A stretch of DNA of 7,182 nucleotides from DATAYA01 sp036272815 (GTDB lineage Bacteria > Pseudomonadota > Alphaproteobacteria > Acetobacterales > Acetobacteraceae). The stretch's first letter is position 1; the number at the start of each line of letters is the position of its first letter. The notes below the pieces were generated by a model. It did no database searches, was not told the DNA's origin, and worked only from the letters and a program-made list of their open reading frames with translations. The position numbers and the translations under genes were made by a program. Shown one piece after another: positions 1 to 5,096 of this stretch. The stretch covers positions 1-7,182 of the forward strand of contig DATAYA010000356.1 of NCBI GenBank assembly GCA_036272815.1. Direction: 5' to 3'.

Positions 1-126
1 ACGCGTTTGCCGGTCAAGCGGATTTCGCAGCGCTGCGGCTTCGGCTCGGAAGAGACGATGCGCCGCAGCTTCCTGCGCCTGCTCACGGCAACGCCGCAAG
101 ACTACCGCTCCCGGTTCGGTTCTTGA
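1..126 (+). CDS. AraC/GlxA-family transcriptional regulator, C-terminal end (5' truncated by window)
   Basis: The frame is open from the first base and ends at TGA 124-126, giving 41 residues. They form the end of an AraC-type DNA-binding domain: RISQRCGFGSEETMRRSF is the second helix-turn-helix with the usual CGF turn, followed by the TPQDYR ending typical of the family. Known from the family: such proteins bind promoter DNA through two HTH motifs; in the GlxA subgroup these follow an amidase/DJ-1-like sensing domain. Which N-terminal domain this gene carries lies outside the window, so the GlxA label rests only on the style of the C-terminus. A candidate terminator follows about 35 bases after the stop. 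A closely related but truncated copy lies 349 bases downstream (230-475). The regulator's target cannot be told from here. Confidence 0.75.
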   Translation, partial: TRLPVKRISQRCGFGSEETMRRSFLRLLTATPQDYRSRFGS

Positions 127-159
127 AGGCGACAGCGGATGAATCGCCTATGCCGACGT

Positions 160-189
160 CCGATTTCGCCGCCTCGGATCGGTTTTTTT
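160..189 (+). terminator. Candidate intrinsic terminator after the AraC-type gene
   Basis: CCGAT at 160-164 pairs with ATCGG at 178-182, and CCG 169-171-type pairing with CGG 175-177 can form inside it, leaving a small internal bulge. The arm is followed directly by seven T residues (183-189), the longest T-run in this GC-rich window. The stem is short and bulged, so this is a modest candidate. It is correctly placed to end the transcript of the regulator that stops at 126. Confidence 0.35.
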
Positions 190-229
190 CGAGCGCCCCC
201 GTATTGTCGCATGCGTGCGATCGGCGTGA

Positions 230-475
230 CTGGCGCGCGTCGAAAGCGAGCGGAGTTTCAGCCGGCACTATGCGGAGGCAACCGGGCTGACGCCGGGGCG
301 CGCCGTCGAGCGACTGCGGGTGGAGGCGGCGCGGCGCCTGCTTTCGGAGTCACGCCTGCCGGTCAAGCGGATCTCGCAGCGTTGCGGCTTCGGTTCGGAG
401 GAGACGATGCGCCGCAGCTTCCTGCGCCTGCTGGCAGCTACGCCGCAGGACTACCGTGCCCGGTTCAGCTCTTGA
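230..475 (+). pseudogene. Truncated AraC-family DNA-binding domain, remnant of a tandem paralogue
   Basis: Read in the frame ending at TGA 473-475, this stretch encodes about 81 residues of an AraC DNA-binding domain. It has part of the first HTH (SERSFSRHYAEATGLTP), the linker helix (VERLRVEAARRLL) and the complete second HTH (RISQRCGFGSEETMRRSF). The sensing domain and the start of the first HTH are missing: an in-frame TGA lies at 227-229 and there is no plausible start codon with a ribosome binding site before the conserved residues. Bases 350-475 align without gaps to 1-126 (17 of 126 bases differ by my count; 10 of the 14 changed codons are synonymous). I infer a paralogue that was under protein-level selection before it lost its 5' part. 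An alternative is that the missing part was lost with an insertion/deletion that also created the 127-229 spacer. Confidence 0.7.
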
Positions 476-519
476 ATCTCGCGTCCGGGCCGGATGCGGC
501 GATCGTCACGTCATAACCC

Positions 520-1911
520 CTATCCCGCCATCTCCGGCCGCCGGTCGCGGAACGGCGTCGCCCGTTCGAACGCATGGGCGGCCGCCAGCAGCGTCGCCTC
601 CGCCCAGGGCTTGGCGATGAGCTGGATGCCGAGCGGCAGTCCCTTCGGGCCGAAGCCACCGCAGACTGACATTGCCGGATAGCCGGTGATGTTGCCGGGC
701 GGGCTGAACCCCGGCTTGTCGAGCGGCGACCATTTCGGAACAGCGTCGATGCGCGGCGCCTCGCCCGGGGCCGAGGCGGTTAGCAGCACGTCGAACCCCG
801 CCATCCCCCGCGCCATCTCCCGGCACAGCTCCCGCCGCCGCCGCCCTGCAGCGACGTAGTCCGGCCCGCTGATGAGTGAGGCCAACGCCAGCCGGTCGCG
901 GAACAGCTCGCCATACTCGGCGAACCGCGTCGCGAGCCACGGCGCATGGATCGCATACGCCTCCGAGAGGAGAATGACCGTGTTGCACGCACCCCACTCC
1001 GCCAGATGCGGCAGCCGCACCTCCGCGACCTCCGCGCCGAGACCGCGGAAGATATCCGCAGCATCCGCCACCGCTTTCAGCATCGCGGGTGTCGTCTCGG
1101 TGTCGTCCTCGTGCCAGTGCCGCACCAGGCCGACGCGCAATTCCCGCATATCCTTGCTCAGTGCCGCCGCGTAGTCCGGCACCGGGCGATCCGCGCTCGC
1201 CGGGTCCGCTGGGTCGTGCCCCGCCATCGCGCCCAGCAGCAGCGCGCAATCCTCCGCCGTCCAGGCCAGCGGTCCGGCGTGGTCGAGCGAGAACGCCAGT
1301 GGCAGGATGCCCGCCCGGCTGACCCGCCCGTAGGTCGGCTTGATCCCCGCAAGCCCGCAGAACGACGCCGGCCCGCGGATCGACCCGCCAGTGTCCGACC
1401 CGGTGCCGCCGAGCGCCAGCCCCGCCGCGACCGCCGCCCCCGTGCCCGAGGACGACCCGCCGGTGAAATGCGCCGGATCCCACGGATTCCGCGCCGCCGG
1501 CCACGGCAGGTCGAAGGACGGGCCGCCCATCGCGAACTCGTGCGTCGCGACCTTGCCCAGCATCACCGTGCCGGCCTCGGCGAGCTTGCGGACCGTCGTC
1601 GCGTCGGCCGCGGGCATGTGCTCCATCAGCACCCGTGAATGCGCCGTCGTCCGGATGCCGGCGGTGCAGTAGATGTCCTTGTGGACGATCGGGATGCCGT
1701 CGAGCTTCCCGCGCCGTTGGCCGCGCATCGCCCTCGCCTCGGCCGCGCGCGCATCCGCCATCGCCCGCTCCTCGGTGCGCAGCAGGAAGGCGTGCAGCGC
1801 ATCGTCCAGCCGCGCCCCGCGGTCGAAGCAGGCTTGCGCCAACTCGACCGGCGAGACCTGCTTCGCCGCGATCTGCCTTGACGCCTCGGCGATGGTCGGG
1901 ATCGCGCCCAT
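520..1911 (-). CDS. Amidase-signature family hydrolase (AtzE/GatA-like)
   Basis: The 463-residue protein is a full-length amidase-signature enzyme, a family that hydrolyses amide bonds with a Ser-cisSer-Lys triad. All three residues are visible: Lys78 in HKDIYCTAG, cis-Ser153 in the Gly/Ser-rich GGSSSGTGAAVAAG, and nucleophile Ser177 in GSDTGGSIRGPA. The 75- and 24-residue spacings match those of GatA-type enzymes. GLAGIKPTYGRVSR (187-200) is also GatA-like, but there is no gatB neighbour. The C-terminus (PGNITGYPAMSV, GPKGLPLGIQLI) is the normal family end. I chose ATG 1909-1911 because homology begins at once and it overlaps by one base the stop of the 59-residue gene upstream (TGATG). The longer in-frame extension to 2103 only reads that gene in a wrong frame. 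The AtzG-like partner favours an AtzE-like amidase acting on a small amide such as a carboxybiuret or related compound; the true substrate is unknown. It is probably cytoplasmic, as no signal peptide is seen. Confidence 0.92.
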   Translation of the reverse strand: MGAIPTIAEASRQIAAKQVSPVELAQACFDRGARLDDALHAFLLRTEERAMADARAAEARAMRGQRRGKLDGIPIVHKDIYCTAGIRTTAHSRVLMEHMPAADATTVRKLAEAGTVMLGKVATHEFAMGGPSFDLPWPAARNPWDPAHFTGGSSSGTGAAVAAGLALGGTGSDTGGSIRGPASFCGLAGIKPTYGRVSRAGILPLAFSLDHAGPLAWTAEDCALLLGAMAGHDPADPASADRPVPDYAAALSKDMRELRVGLVRHWHEDDTETTPAMLKAVADAADIFRGLGAEVAEVRLPHLAEWGACNTVILLSEAYAIHAPWLATRFAEYGELFRDRLALASLISGPDYVAAGRRRRELCREMARGMAGFDVLLTASAPGEAPRIDAVPKWSPLDKPGFSPPGNITGYPAMSVCGGFGPKGLPLGIQLIAKPWAEATLLAAAHAFERATPFRDRRPEMAG

Positions 1912-2090
1912 CAGCCTTGCTCCGGCAGAAAAATCATCGCCGGCTCGTCTTCCGGCGGCCGCGGCCGGCGCACCATCGCGATCATCTGCTGCAGGTTCGC
2001 CCAGCCACCGTGAATGCCCGCGGCCTGTTCGGACGTCACGTCCAGGCCGGCGGCGGCGAGGCGGGCTCGGAAGGTCTCGATCTCGTCCAT
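1911..2090 (-). CDS. Small AtzG/GatC-like amidase partner (DUF4089-like)
   Basis: This is a 59-residue ORF from ATG 2088-2090 to TGA 1911-1913, whose last base is the first base of the amidase ATG (TGATG). The protein begins MDEIETFRARLAAAGLDV, has an amphipathic helical middle (GGWANLQQMIAMV) and ends in a Pro/acidic tail, RPRPPEDEPAMIFLPEQG. Size, layout and the EPA.IF.P ending resemble AtzG/DUF4089 proteins, small GatC-derived subunits that bind and stabilise the AtzE amidase. The resemblance is by eye and the protein is too short for certainty, but its place directly before an AtzE/GatA-like amidase, as GatC before GatA, supports it strongly. A GGGGG run (2097-2101) six bases before the ATG could be a weak ribosome binding site. 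A strong terminator hairpin ends only about 20 bases upstream. An alternative is an unrelated small leader protein. Confidence 0.68.
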   Translation of the reverse strand: MDEIETFRARLAAAGLDVTSEQAAGIHGGWANLQQMIAMVRRPRPPEDEPAMIFLPEQG

Positions 2091-2101
2091 GACTTGCCCC
2101 C

Positions 2102-2142
2102 AAACAAGAAAGCGGGCGAGGGCTCTGCCCCTCGACCCCGCT
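2102..2142 (-). terminator. Strong intrinsic terminator after the argC-carbonic anhydrase-lipoprotein genes
   Basis: An outer 6-bp stem (2137-2142 with 2111-2116) stacks on an inner 6-bp stem (2129-2134 with 2117-2122). They are separated only by a two-base bulge (2135-2136) and closed by a six-base loop (2123-2128). Read on the minus strand, the foot of the stem runs straight into TTCTTGTTTG (2110-2101), a U-rich tract. This is the canonical layout of a rho-independent terminator for the genes ending at 2170. The tract ends about 11 bases before the start codon of the AtzG-like gene, so the same hairpin could also act as an attenuator for the amidase pair. Confidence 0.6.
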
Positions 2143-2158
2143 GGGGCCGCGGCCCCAG
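2141..2158. repeat. Perfect 18-base palindrome beside the terminator
   Basis: CTGGGGCCGCGGCCCCAG is identical to its reverse complement over all 18 bases. It shares two bases (2141-2142) with the terminator stem and lies 11 bases beyond the lipoprotein stop codon. Two adjacent GC-rich dyads in one short intergenic gap look like a repetitive extragenic palindrome unit, but I can see only one copy in this window, so that is inference. It may simply be a second terminator arm or exonuclease-blocking 3' end. Confidence 0.6.
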
Positions 2159-2169
2159 GCCCCGTGGTG

Positions 2170-2760
2170 TTACAAATGCGGCGCCGACAGACACGCCACG
2201 CAGTCCGCCTTTGGGACCGATTGCGCCGCGTCCGACGCCTCGCGCGTCGCTACGTTCGCCGCCTGCACATAAGGGAGTGCCGAGAGCCGCGCGAGCGTCA
2301 CCCCCGCCGGCAGCGTGAAGCCGGGCGCCTGCAACGCCGAGACCGCCGCGTGTCGGTTGCCGGCATCGAGCGCGTCCGCCGCCGTCAGCAGCGCATCGAC
2401 CACGCCTTGCGAGGGCGCATCGGGCGCGATTCCTAGTGCCTGCCGCACGCCCACGCGCGCGTCGAGCATCTCCTGTTTCGTGTCCGGCGCGATGTACGCC
2501 CAGCGGGGTGCGGTCTCGACCGCGCCGGCCAGATAATCGATTGCCGCCGCTGCCCGCGCCGCCGCTGCCGGCCGGCCGTAGATGCGGCCCGGATCGGCGA
2601 ACGCATACTCCGCCTGGTCGAGCGCTGCCTGATCCTGATCCGGTGCCGCTCCGAACGCGCCGGGCGGCAGCACCGCCACGTTCGGCGGCGCACCCGAGGC
2701 GCATCCGGCCAGCAGCAACGCGATGCAAAGCGCTCCTGACCGCAGGCGGCGTCGTCTCAT
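2170..2760 (-). CDS. Small lipoprotein of unknown function
   Basis: The 196-residue protein starts with an Arg-rich n-region (MRRRRLRSG), a hydrophobic core (ALCIALLLAG) and a lipobox LAGC with the lipidated cysteine at position 20. It should therefore be exported and anchored to a membrane, probably the outer membrane since Ala follows Cys. The mature part is Ala-rich and mostly helical in appearance (about 45-145); a conserved-looking stretch is FADPGRIYGRPAAAARAAA. It ends with a CVAC pair (Cys187, Cys190) six residues before the end, which could form a disulphide. I do not recognise a functional family. ATG 2758-2760 was chosen over an upstream in-frame extension because the signal peptide begins there and because it overlaps the stop of the carbonic anhydrase-like gene by four bases (ATGA), a standard coupling arrangement. 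It is the last gene before the terminator at 2102-2142. Confidence 0.85.
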   Translation of the reverse strand: MRRRRLRSGALCIALLLAGCASGAPPNVAVLPPGAFGAAPDQDQAALDQAEYAFADPGRIYGRPAAAARAAAAIDYLAGAVETAPRWAYIAPDTKQEMLDARVGVRQALGIAPDAPSQGVVDALLTAADALDAGNRHAAVSALQAPGFTLPAGVTLARLSALPYVQAANVATREASDAAQSVPKADCVACLSAPHL

Positions 2761-3335
2761 CCAAGCCCCCGCGCATACCGTCCGGCCAGCTCCGCATAGT
2801 GCACCGCGGTGCGGTCGAACTCGGCCCGCTCCTCGACGCTCAGGACCCGCTTCAGCTTCGCGGGCGAGCCCATCCAAAGCTCGCCCGGCCCGATCACCTT
2901 GCCCGGCGGCAGCACCGAGCCGGCGGCCAGCACCCCGCCCGCCTCGATCACCGCACCATCGAGCACCGTCGCCCCCATCGCCACGAACGCGCGGGCGCGC
3001 AGCGTGCAGGCATGGACGATGGCGGCGTGGCCGATCGTCACGTCGTCCTCGATGATCGTCGGGAAGTGCCCGGCGTTCACGTGGACGATCGTGCCGTCCT
3101 GGATGTTCACGCGGGCACCGACCCGGATGAAGTTGGTGTCGCCGCGCAGCACGCAGTGAAACCAGACGCCGCTCCGCGACCCGATCTCGACGCGCCCGAT
3201 CACCGCCGCCGTCGGCGCGACCCAGGCATCCGCCGCGATCACCGGCGCCACGCCGTCCAGCACATAGAGCGGGCCGCCCGGTCGCCGCAGGGCATCGGCC
3301 GTGCCAACGCGCATCGGAGTTTGATCGTCAGCCAT
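2757..3335 (-). CDS. Gamma-class carbonic anhydrase family protein (left-handed beta-helix)
   Basis: The 192-residue protein shows the hexapeptide-repeat pattern of a left-handed beta-helix (roughly residues 30-155, for example VIGRVEIGSRSGVWF) and the metal-site residues of the YrdA/CamH-type gamma carbonic anhydrases. His85 (TIVHV), His103 and His108 (IGHAAIVHAC) have the expected five-residue spacing of the last pair, with Arg64/Asp66 (LRGD) and Gln79 (NIQDG) also in place. The end (GELWMGSPAKLKRVLS plus a C-terminal helix) is typical. Family members interconvert CO2 and bicarbonate, but many have weak or undetected activity, so the role is likely rather than certain. The start ATG 3333-3335 overlaps argC by eight bases; its stop overlaps the lipoprotein start by four. 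No good ribosome binding site is visible, so translation is probably coupled to argC. The protein is cytoplasmic, with no signal peptide. Confidence 0.92.
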   Translation of the reverse strand: MADDQTPMRVGTADALRRPGGPLYVLDGVAPVIAADAWVAPTAAVIGRVEIGSRSGVWFHCVLRGDTNFIRVGARVNIQDGTIVHVNAGHFPTIIEDDVTIGHAAIVHACTLRARAFVAMGATVLDGAVIEAGGVLAAGSVLPPGKVIGPGELWMGSPAKLKRVLSVEERAEFDRTAVHYAELAGRYARGLG

Positions 3336-4260
3336 GTTCGGACATTTCCAGCATGAGGAGAATATTTTGCACCGCCGCCCCCGACGCCCCTTTGCCGAGA
3401 TTGTCGAGCCGCGCGACCAGCACTGCCTGCCGATGCGGCTCGCTGCCATAGACGCGCAGCTCCATCGCGTCGGTGTCGTTCAGCGCCTCCGGCTCGATCC
3501 GCTCGCCGGAGGCGGTCGGCATGACGCGGATCAGGGCCGCGCCCGCATAACGCGCCGCCAGCACGTCGTGCAGCGCGCCGAGCGAGGGTCGCCCTGGCAG
3601 CAGGTCGAGATGCAGCGGCACGCTCACCAGCATTCCCTGCCGGAAATGCCCGACCGAGGGCACGAAGATCGGCCGCCGCCTGAGCCGCGCGTGCGCCTGC
3701 GTCTCCGGCAGGTGCTTGTGGCCGAAATCAAGCGCGTACAGCTCAAAGGCCGGTCCGCCGCTCGCCTCGTGCGCCTCGATCATGCTGCGGCCGCCGCCGG
3801 AATATCCGCTGACAGCATTGATGCTGATCGCCGCGTCCTCGGCCAGCAGGCCGGCATCGCGGAGCGGCCGCAGCAGCGCGATCGCGCCCGTTGGATAGCA
3901 GCCGGGATTGGCGACCCGCGCCGCGCCCGCAATGCGCGCCGGCTGGCCGGGCTCCAGCTCCGGAAAGCCGTAGGCCCACGCCGGATCGACCCGGTGCGCC
4001 GAACTGGCATCCAGCAGCCGCGGCGCCCGGTTGCCGAGACTGGCCGCCAGCGCTGCCGATTCGCGGGCGGCGTCGTCGGGCAGGCAGAGCACGACGATAT
4101 CCGCCTCGGCCATCAGCCCGCGCCGCGCCTGCTGGTCGCGCCTGCGCTCGGGATCGATCGACAGCAGCTCGATCTGCGGCAGCGCACGCAGCCGCTCGCG
4201 GATGCCGAGCCCCGTGGTGCCGGATTCGCCGTCGATGAACACGCGTGCGCTCAGGGCCAT
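3328..4260 (-). CDS. argC: N-acetyl-gamma-glutamyl-phosphate reductase
   Basis: The 310-residue protein is the short (type 2) form of ArgC, which reduces N-acetylglutamyl phosphate to N-acetylglutamate semialdehyde with NADPH in arginine biosynthesis. An N-terminal nucleotide-binding loop is seen in IDGESGTTGLGIRERL (9-24), and VLCLPDDAA (57-65) closes the Rossmann sheet. The catalytic cysteine is Cys121 in VANPGCYPTGA, followed by the SGYSGGGR loop (151-158) and the HKHLPE segment (181-186) that supplies a histidine to the active site. The start ATG 4258-4260 has a clear Shine-Dalgarno GGAGG seven bases upstream, the best in the minus-strand cluster, so argC can be translated independently. 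It is 61 bases downstream of the phosphatase gene and overlaps the carbonic anhydrase-like gene by eight bases. No other arginine genes are in the window. Confidence 0.96.
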   Translation of the reverse strand: MALSARVFIDGESGTTGLGIRERLRALPQIELLSIDPERRRDQQARRGLMAEADIVVLCLPDDAARESAALAASLGNRAPRLLDASSAHRVDPAWAYGFPELEPGQPARIAGAARVANPGCYPTGAIALLRPLRDAGLLAEDAAISINAVSGYSGGGRSMIEAHEASGGPAFELYALDFGHKHLPETQAHARLRRRPIFVPSVGHFRQGMLVSVPLHLDLLPGRPSLGALHDVLAARYAGAALIRVMPTASGERIEPEALNDTDAMELRVYGSEPHRQAVLVARLDNLGKGASGAAVQNILLMLEMSEHG

Positions 4261-4267
4261 GCAGCTG

Positions 4268-4272
4268 CCTCC
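4268..4272 (-). promoter_or_regulatory. Shine-Dalgarno site of argC
   Basis: GGAGG on the minus strand lies seven bases before the argC ATG (4258-4260). It confirms this start and stands out because the other minus-strand genes rely on weak sites and overlaps. Confidence 0.75.
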
Positions 4273-4294
4273 GTGGCGATGGCGTCACAGCCTC

Positions 4295-4315
4295 GGCCGG
4301 ATTGCAAGGCCGGCC
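4295..4315 (-). other. GC-only hairpin between the phosphatase and argC
   Basis: GGCCGG (4295-4300) can pair with CCGGCC (4310-4315) around a nine-base loop. It sits seven bases past the phosphatase stop on the minus strand. There is no T-run after it, so it is not a standard terminator; it could stabilise the upstream mRNA end or be a chance feature of a GC-rich gap. Confidence 0.25.
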
Positions 4316-4321
4316 CGGGCG

Positions 4322-4960
4322 TCATTCCCGCCGCAGCACCTGGTCGTTGAGGAACCCGGCGATCCCCCAAGCGACGAAATCGCGGCGCAGCGCCGCCTCG
4401 TTGTATTCGCGCTCCACCCAGTCGATGAACGGCAATCGGCCCTCGGCCTCCGCGGCGTAGCGCACGAAGAACGCATCCAGCACCCCGGTCCGCGAGCGCC
4501 GGACATGGCCGAAGCGCCAGGAGAGCTGCGCCAGCGCATCGGCCGCCGTGCCGCCCTCCAGCAGCAGCGCTATTCCCGCCACCAGCCCGGCGCGATCCGC
4601 ACCCGCCTTGCAGTGCAGCAGCGCCGGGCCTTCGATGCGCGGCCAGAGTTCGACGAACCGCAGCACCCGGTCGCGATGCGGCGCGCCGCGGCTCTCGAAG
4701 TCGAGGTCCAAGGTGACGAGGCCAAGCCGCGCCGCCGCGTCGCGCGACAGCGTGTTCGAGCCACAGGGCTTGCTGCCGCGCAGGTTGATCACCGTGCGCA
4801 ATCCATGCCGGCGCGCGGCGGCGGCGAGACGGCCGGGCGTCGGGTGGTTGGAGCGAAACAGCCGGCCCGGGATCACTTCCGCCCAGTTGCTCCACAGCAG
4901 GCGGAAGGCGCCGTGATCGAGCAGCAGGCTGTCGGCCCATACGCGGGAGCGCGCGGTCAT
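4322..4960 (-). CDS. Protein tyrosine/dual-specificity phosphatase-like protein (HCxxGxxR)
   Basis: The 212-residue protein carries the cysteine-phosphatase P-loop HCKAGADRAG, with nucleophile Cys117 and phosphate-binding Arg123, preceded by the beta-strand PALL. Upstream, RSNHPTP (36-42) and TVINLRG (57-62) match the Siw14/DSP-like fold, in which a VxNLR strand precedes the active site; Asp85 or Asp87 in LDLDFESRGAP may be the general acid. The second half is helical, with a WRFGHVRRSRTGVLDAFF segment and an acidic/aromatic end. Substrates in this group include phosphotyrosine proteins, inositol pyrophosphates and small phosphates; which applies here is unknown. ATG 4958-4960 was chosen because conserved-looking sequence begins soon after and the upstream extension reads into the divergent promoter region. 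The ribosome binding site is weak. The gene is first in the minus-strand cluster and probably shares a transcript with argC. Confidence 0.85.
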   Translation of the reverse strand: MTARSRVWADSLLLDHGAFRLLWSNWAEVIPGRLFRSNHPTPGRLAAAARRHGLRTVINLRGSKPCGSNTLSRDAAARLGLVTLDLDFESRGAPHRDRVLRFVELWPRIEGPALLHCKAGADRAGLVAGIALLLEGGTAADALAQLSWRFGHVRRSRTGVLDAFFVRYAAEAEGRLPFIDWVEREYNEAALRRDFVAWGIAGFLNDQVLRRE

Positions 4961-5096
4961 GCCCAGGATGTAGCAAGCCTCGCGGCGCCCGTCTTGTCGC
5001 AGTCCTCGCTGGCGCTTGCGTCGGCCGTCGATTTCGCCATCTATCCAGCGAAGCGGACCGCATCGGTCCCCTATCATTGCAGCGGAGCTGCCAGAG
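4961..5096. promoter_or_regulatory. Divergent promoter region between the phosphatase and NifU-family genes
   Basis: These 136 bases separate two outward-facing gene clusters, so both promoters should lie here. A perfect dyad GGACCG-cat-CGGTCC occupies 5055-5069, and TATCAT (5072-5077), one mismatch from a sigma-70 -10 box, follows three bases later; I see no convincing -35 box at the right spacing. The NifU-family start has GGAG at 5084-5087, nine bases before its ATG. No clear promoter is visible for the phosphatase. The region call is firm from gene orientation; the exact boxes are guesses. Confidence 0.5.

Noticed and set aside
127..229. Insertion-sequence remnant between the AraC copies
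   Set aside because: I see no terminal inverted repeats, target-site duplication or transposase-like residues in these 103 bases.
482..496. Small inverted repeat in the gap between the AraC remnant and the amidase stop codon, considered as a terminator
   Set aside because: The stem has only four Watson-Crick pairs plus a wobble and one further pair, and there is no T-run on either side.
139..516. A 125-codon plus-strand frame over the AraC remnant
   Set aside because: The AraC helix-turn-helix similarity is in a different frame, ending at 475; this frame has no recognisable content.
506..1504. A 332-codon minus-strand frame inside the amidase region
   Set aside because: It is the same strand as the amidase but shifted; the amidase frame carries the full signature, while this one is Gly/Arg-rich without motifs.
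1911..1911. Possible GatCAB amidotransferase (GatC plus GatA)
   Set aside because: No gatB is present or follows in the visible sequence, and the small protein's Pro-rich EPA.IF.P tail is closer to AtzG-type partners than to a standard GatC.
1912..2103. N-terminal extension of the amidase by 64 residues
   Set aside because: The extension is a wrong-frame reading of the 59-residue AtzG-like gene, and family similarity starts at the ATG at 1909-1911.
2036..2797. A 253-codon minus-strand frame across the lipoprotein gene, and a 306-codon plus-strand frame at 2436-3356
   Set aside because: Both cross recognised genes with a signal peptide or catalytic histidines in another frame and show only low-complexity Arg/Gly/Pro sequence.
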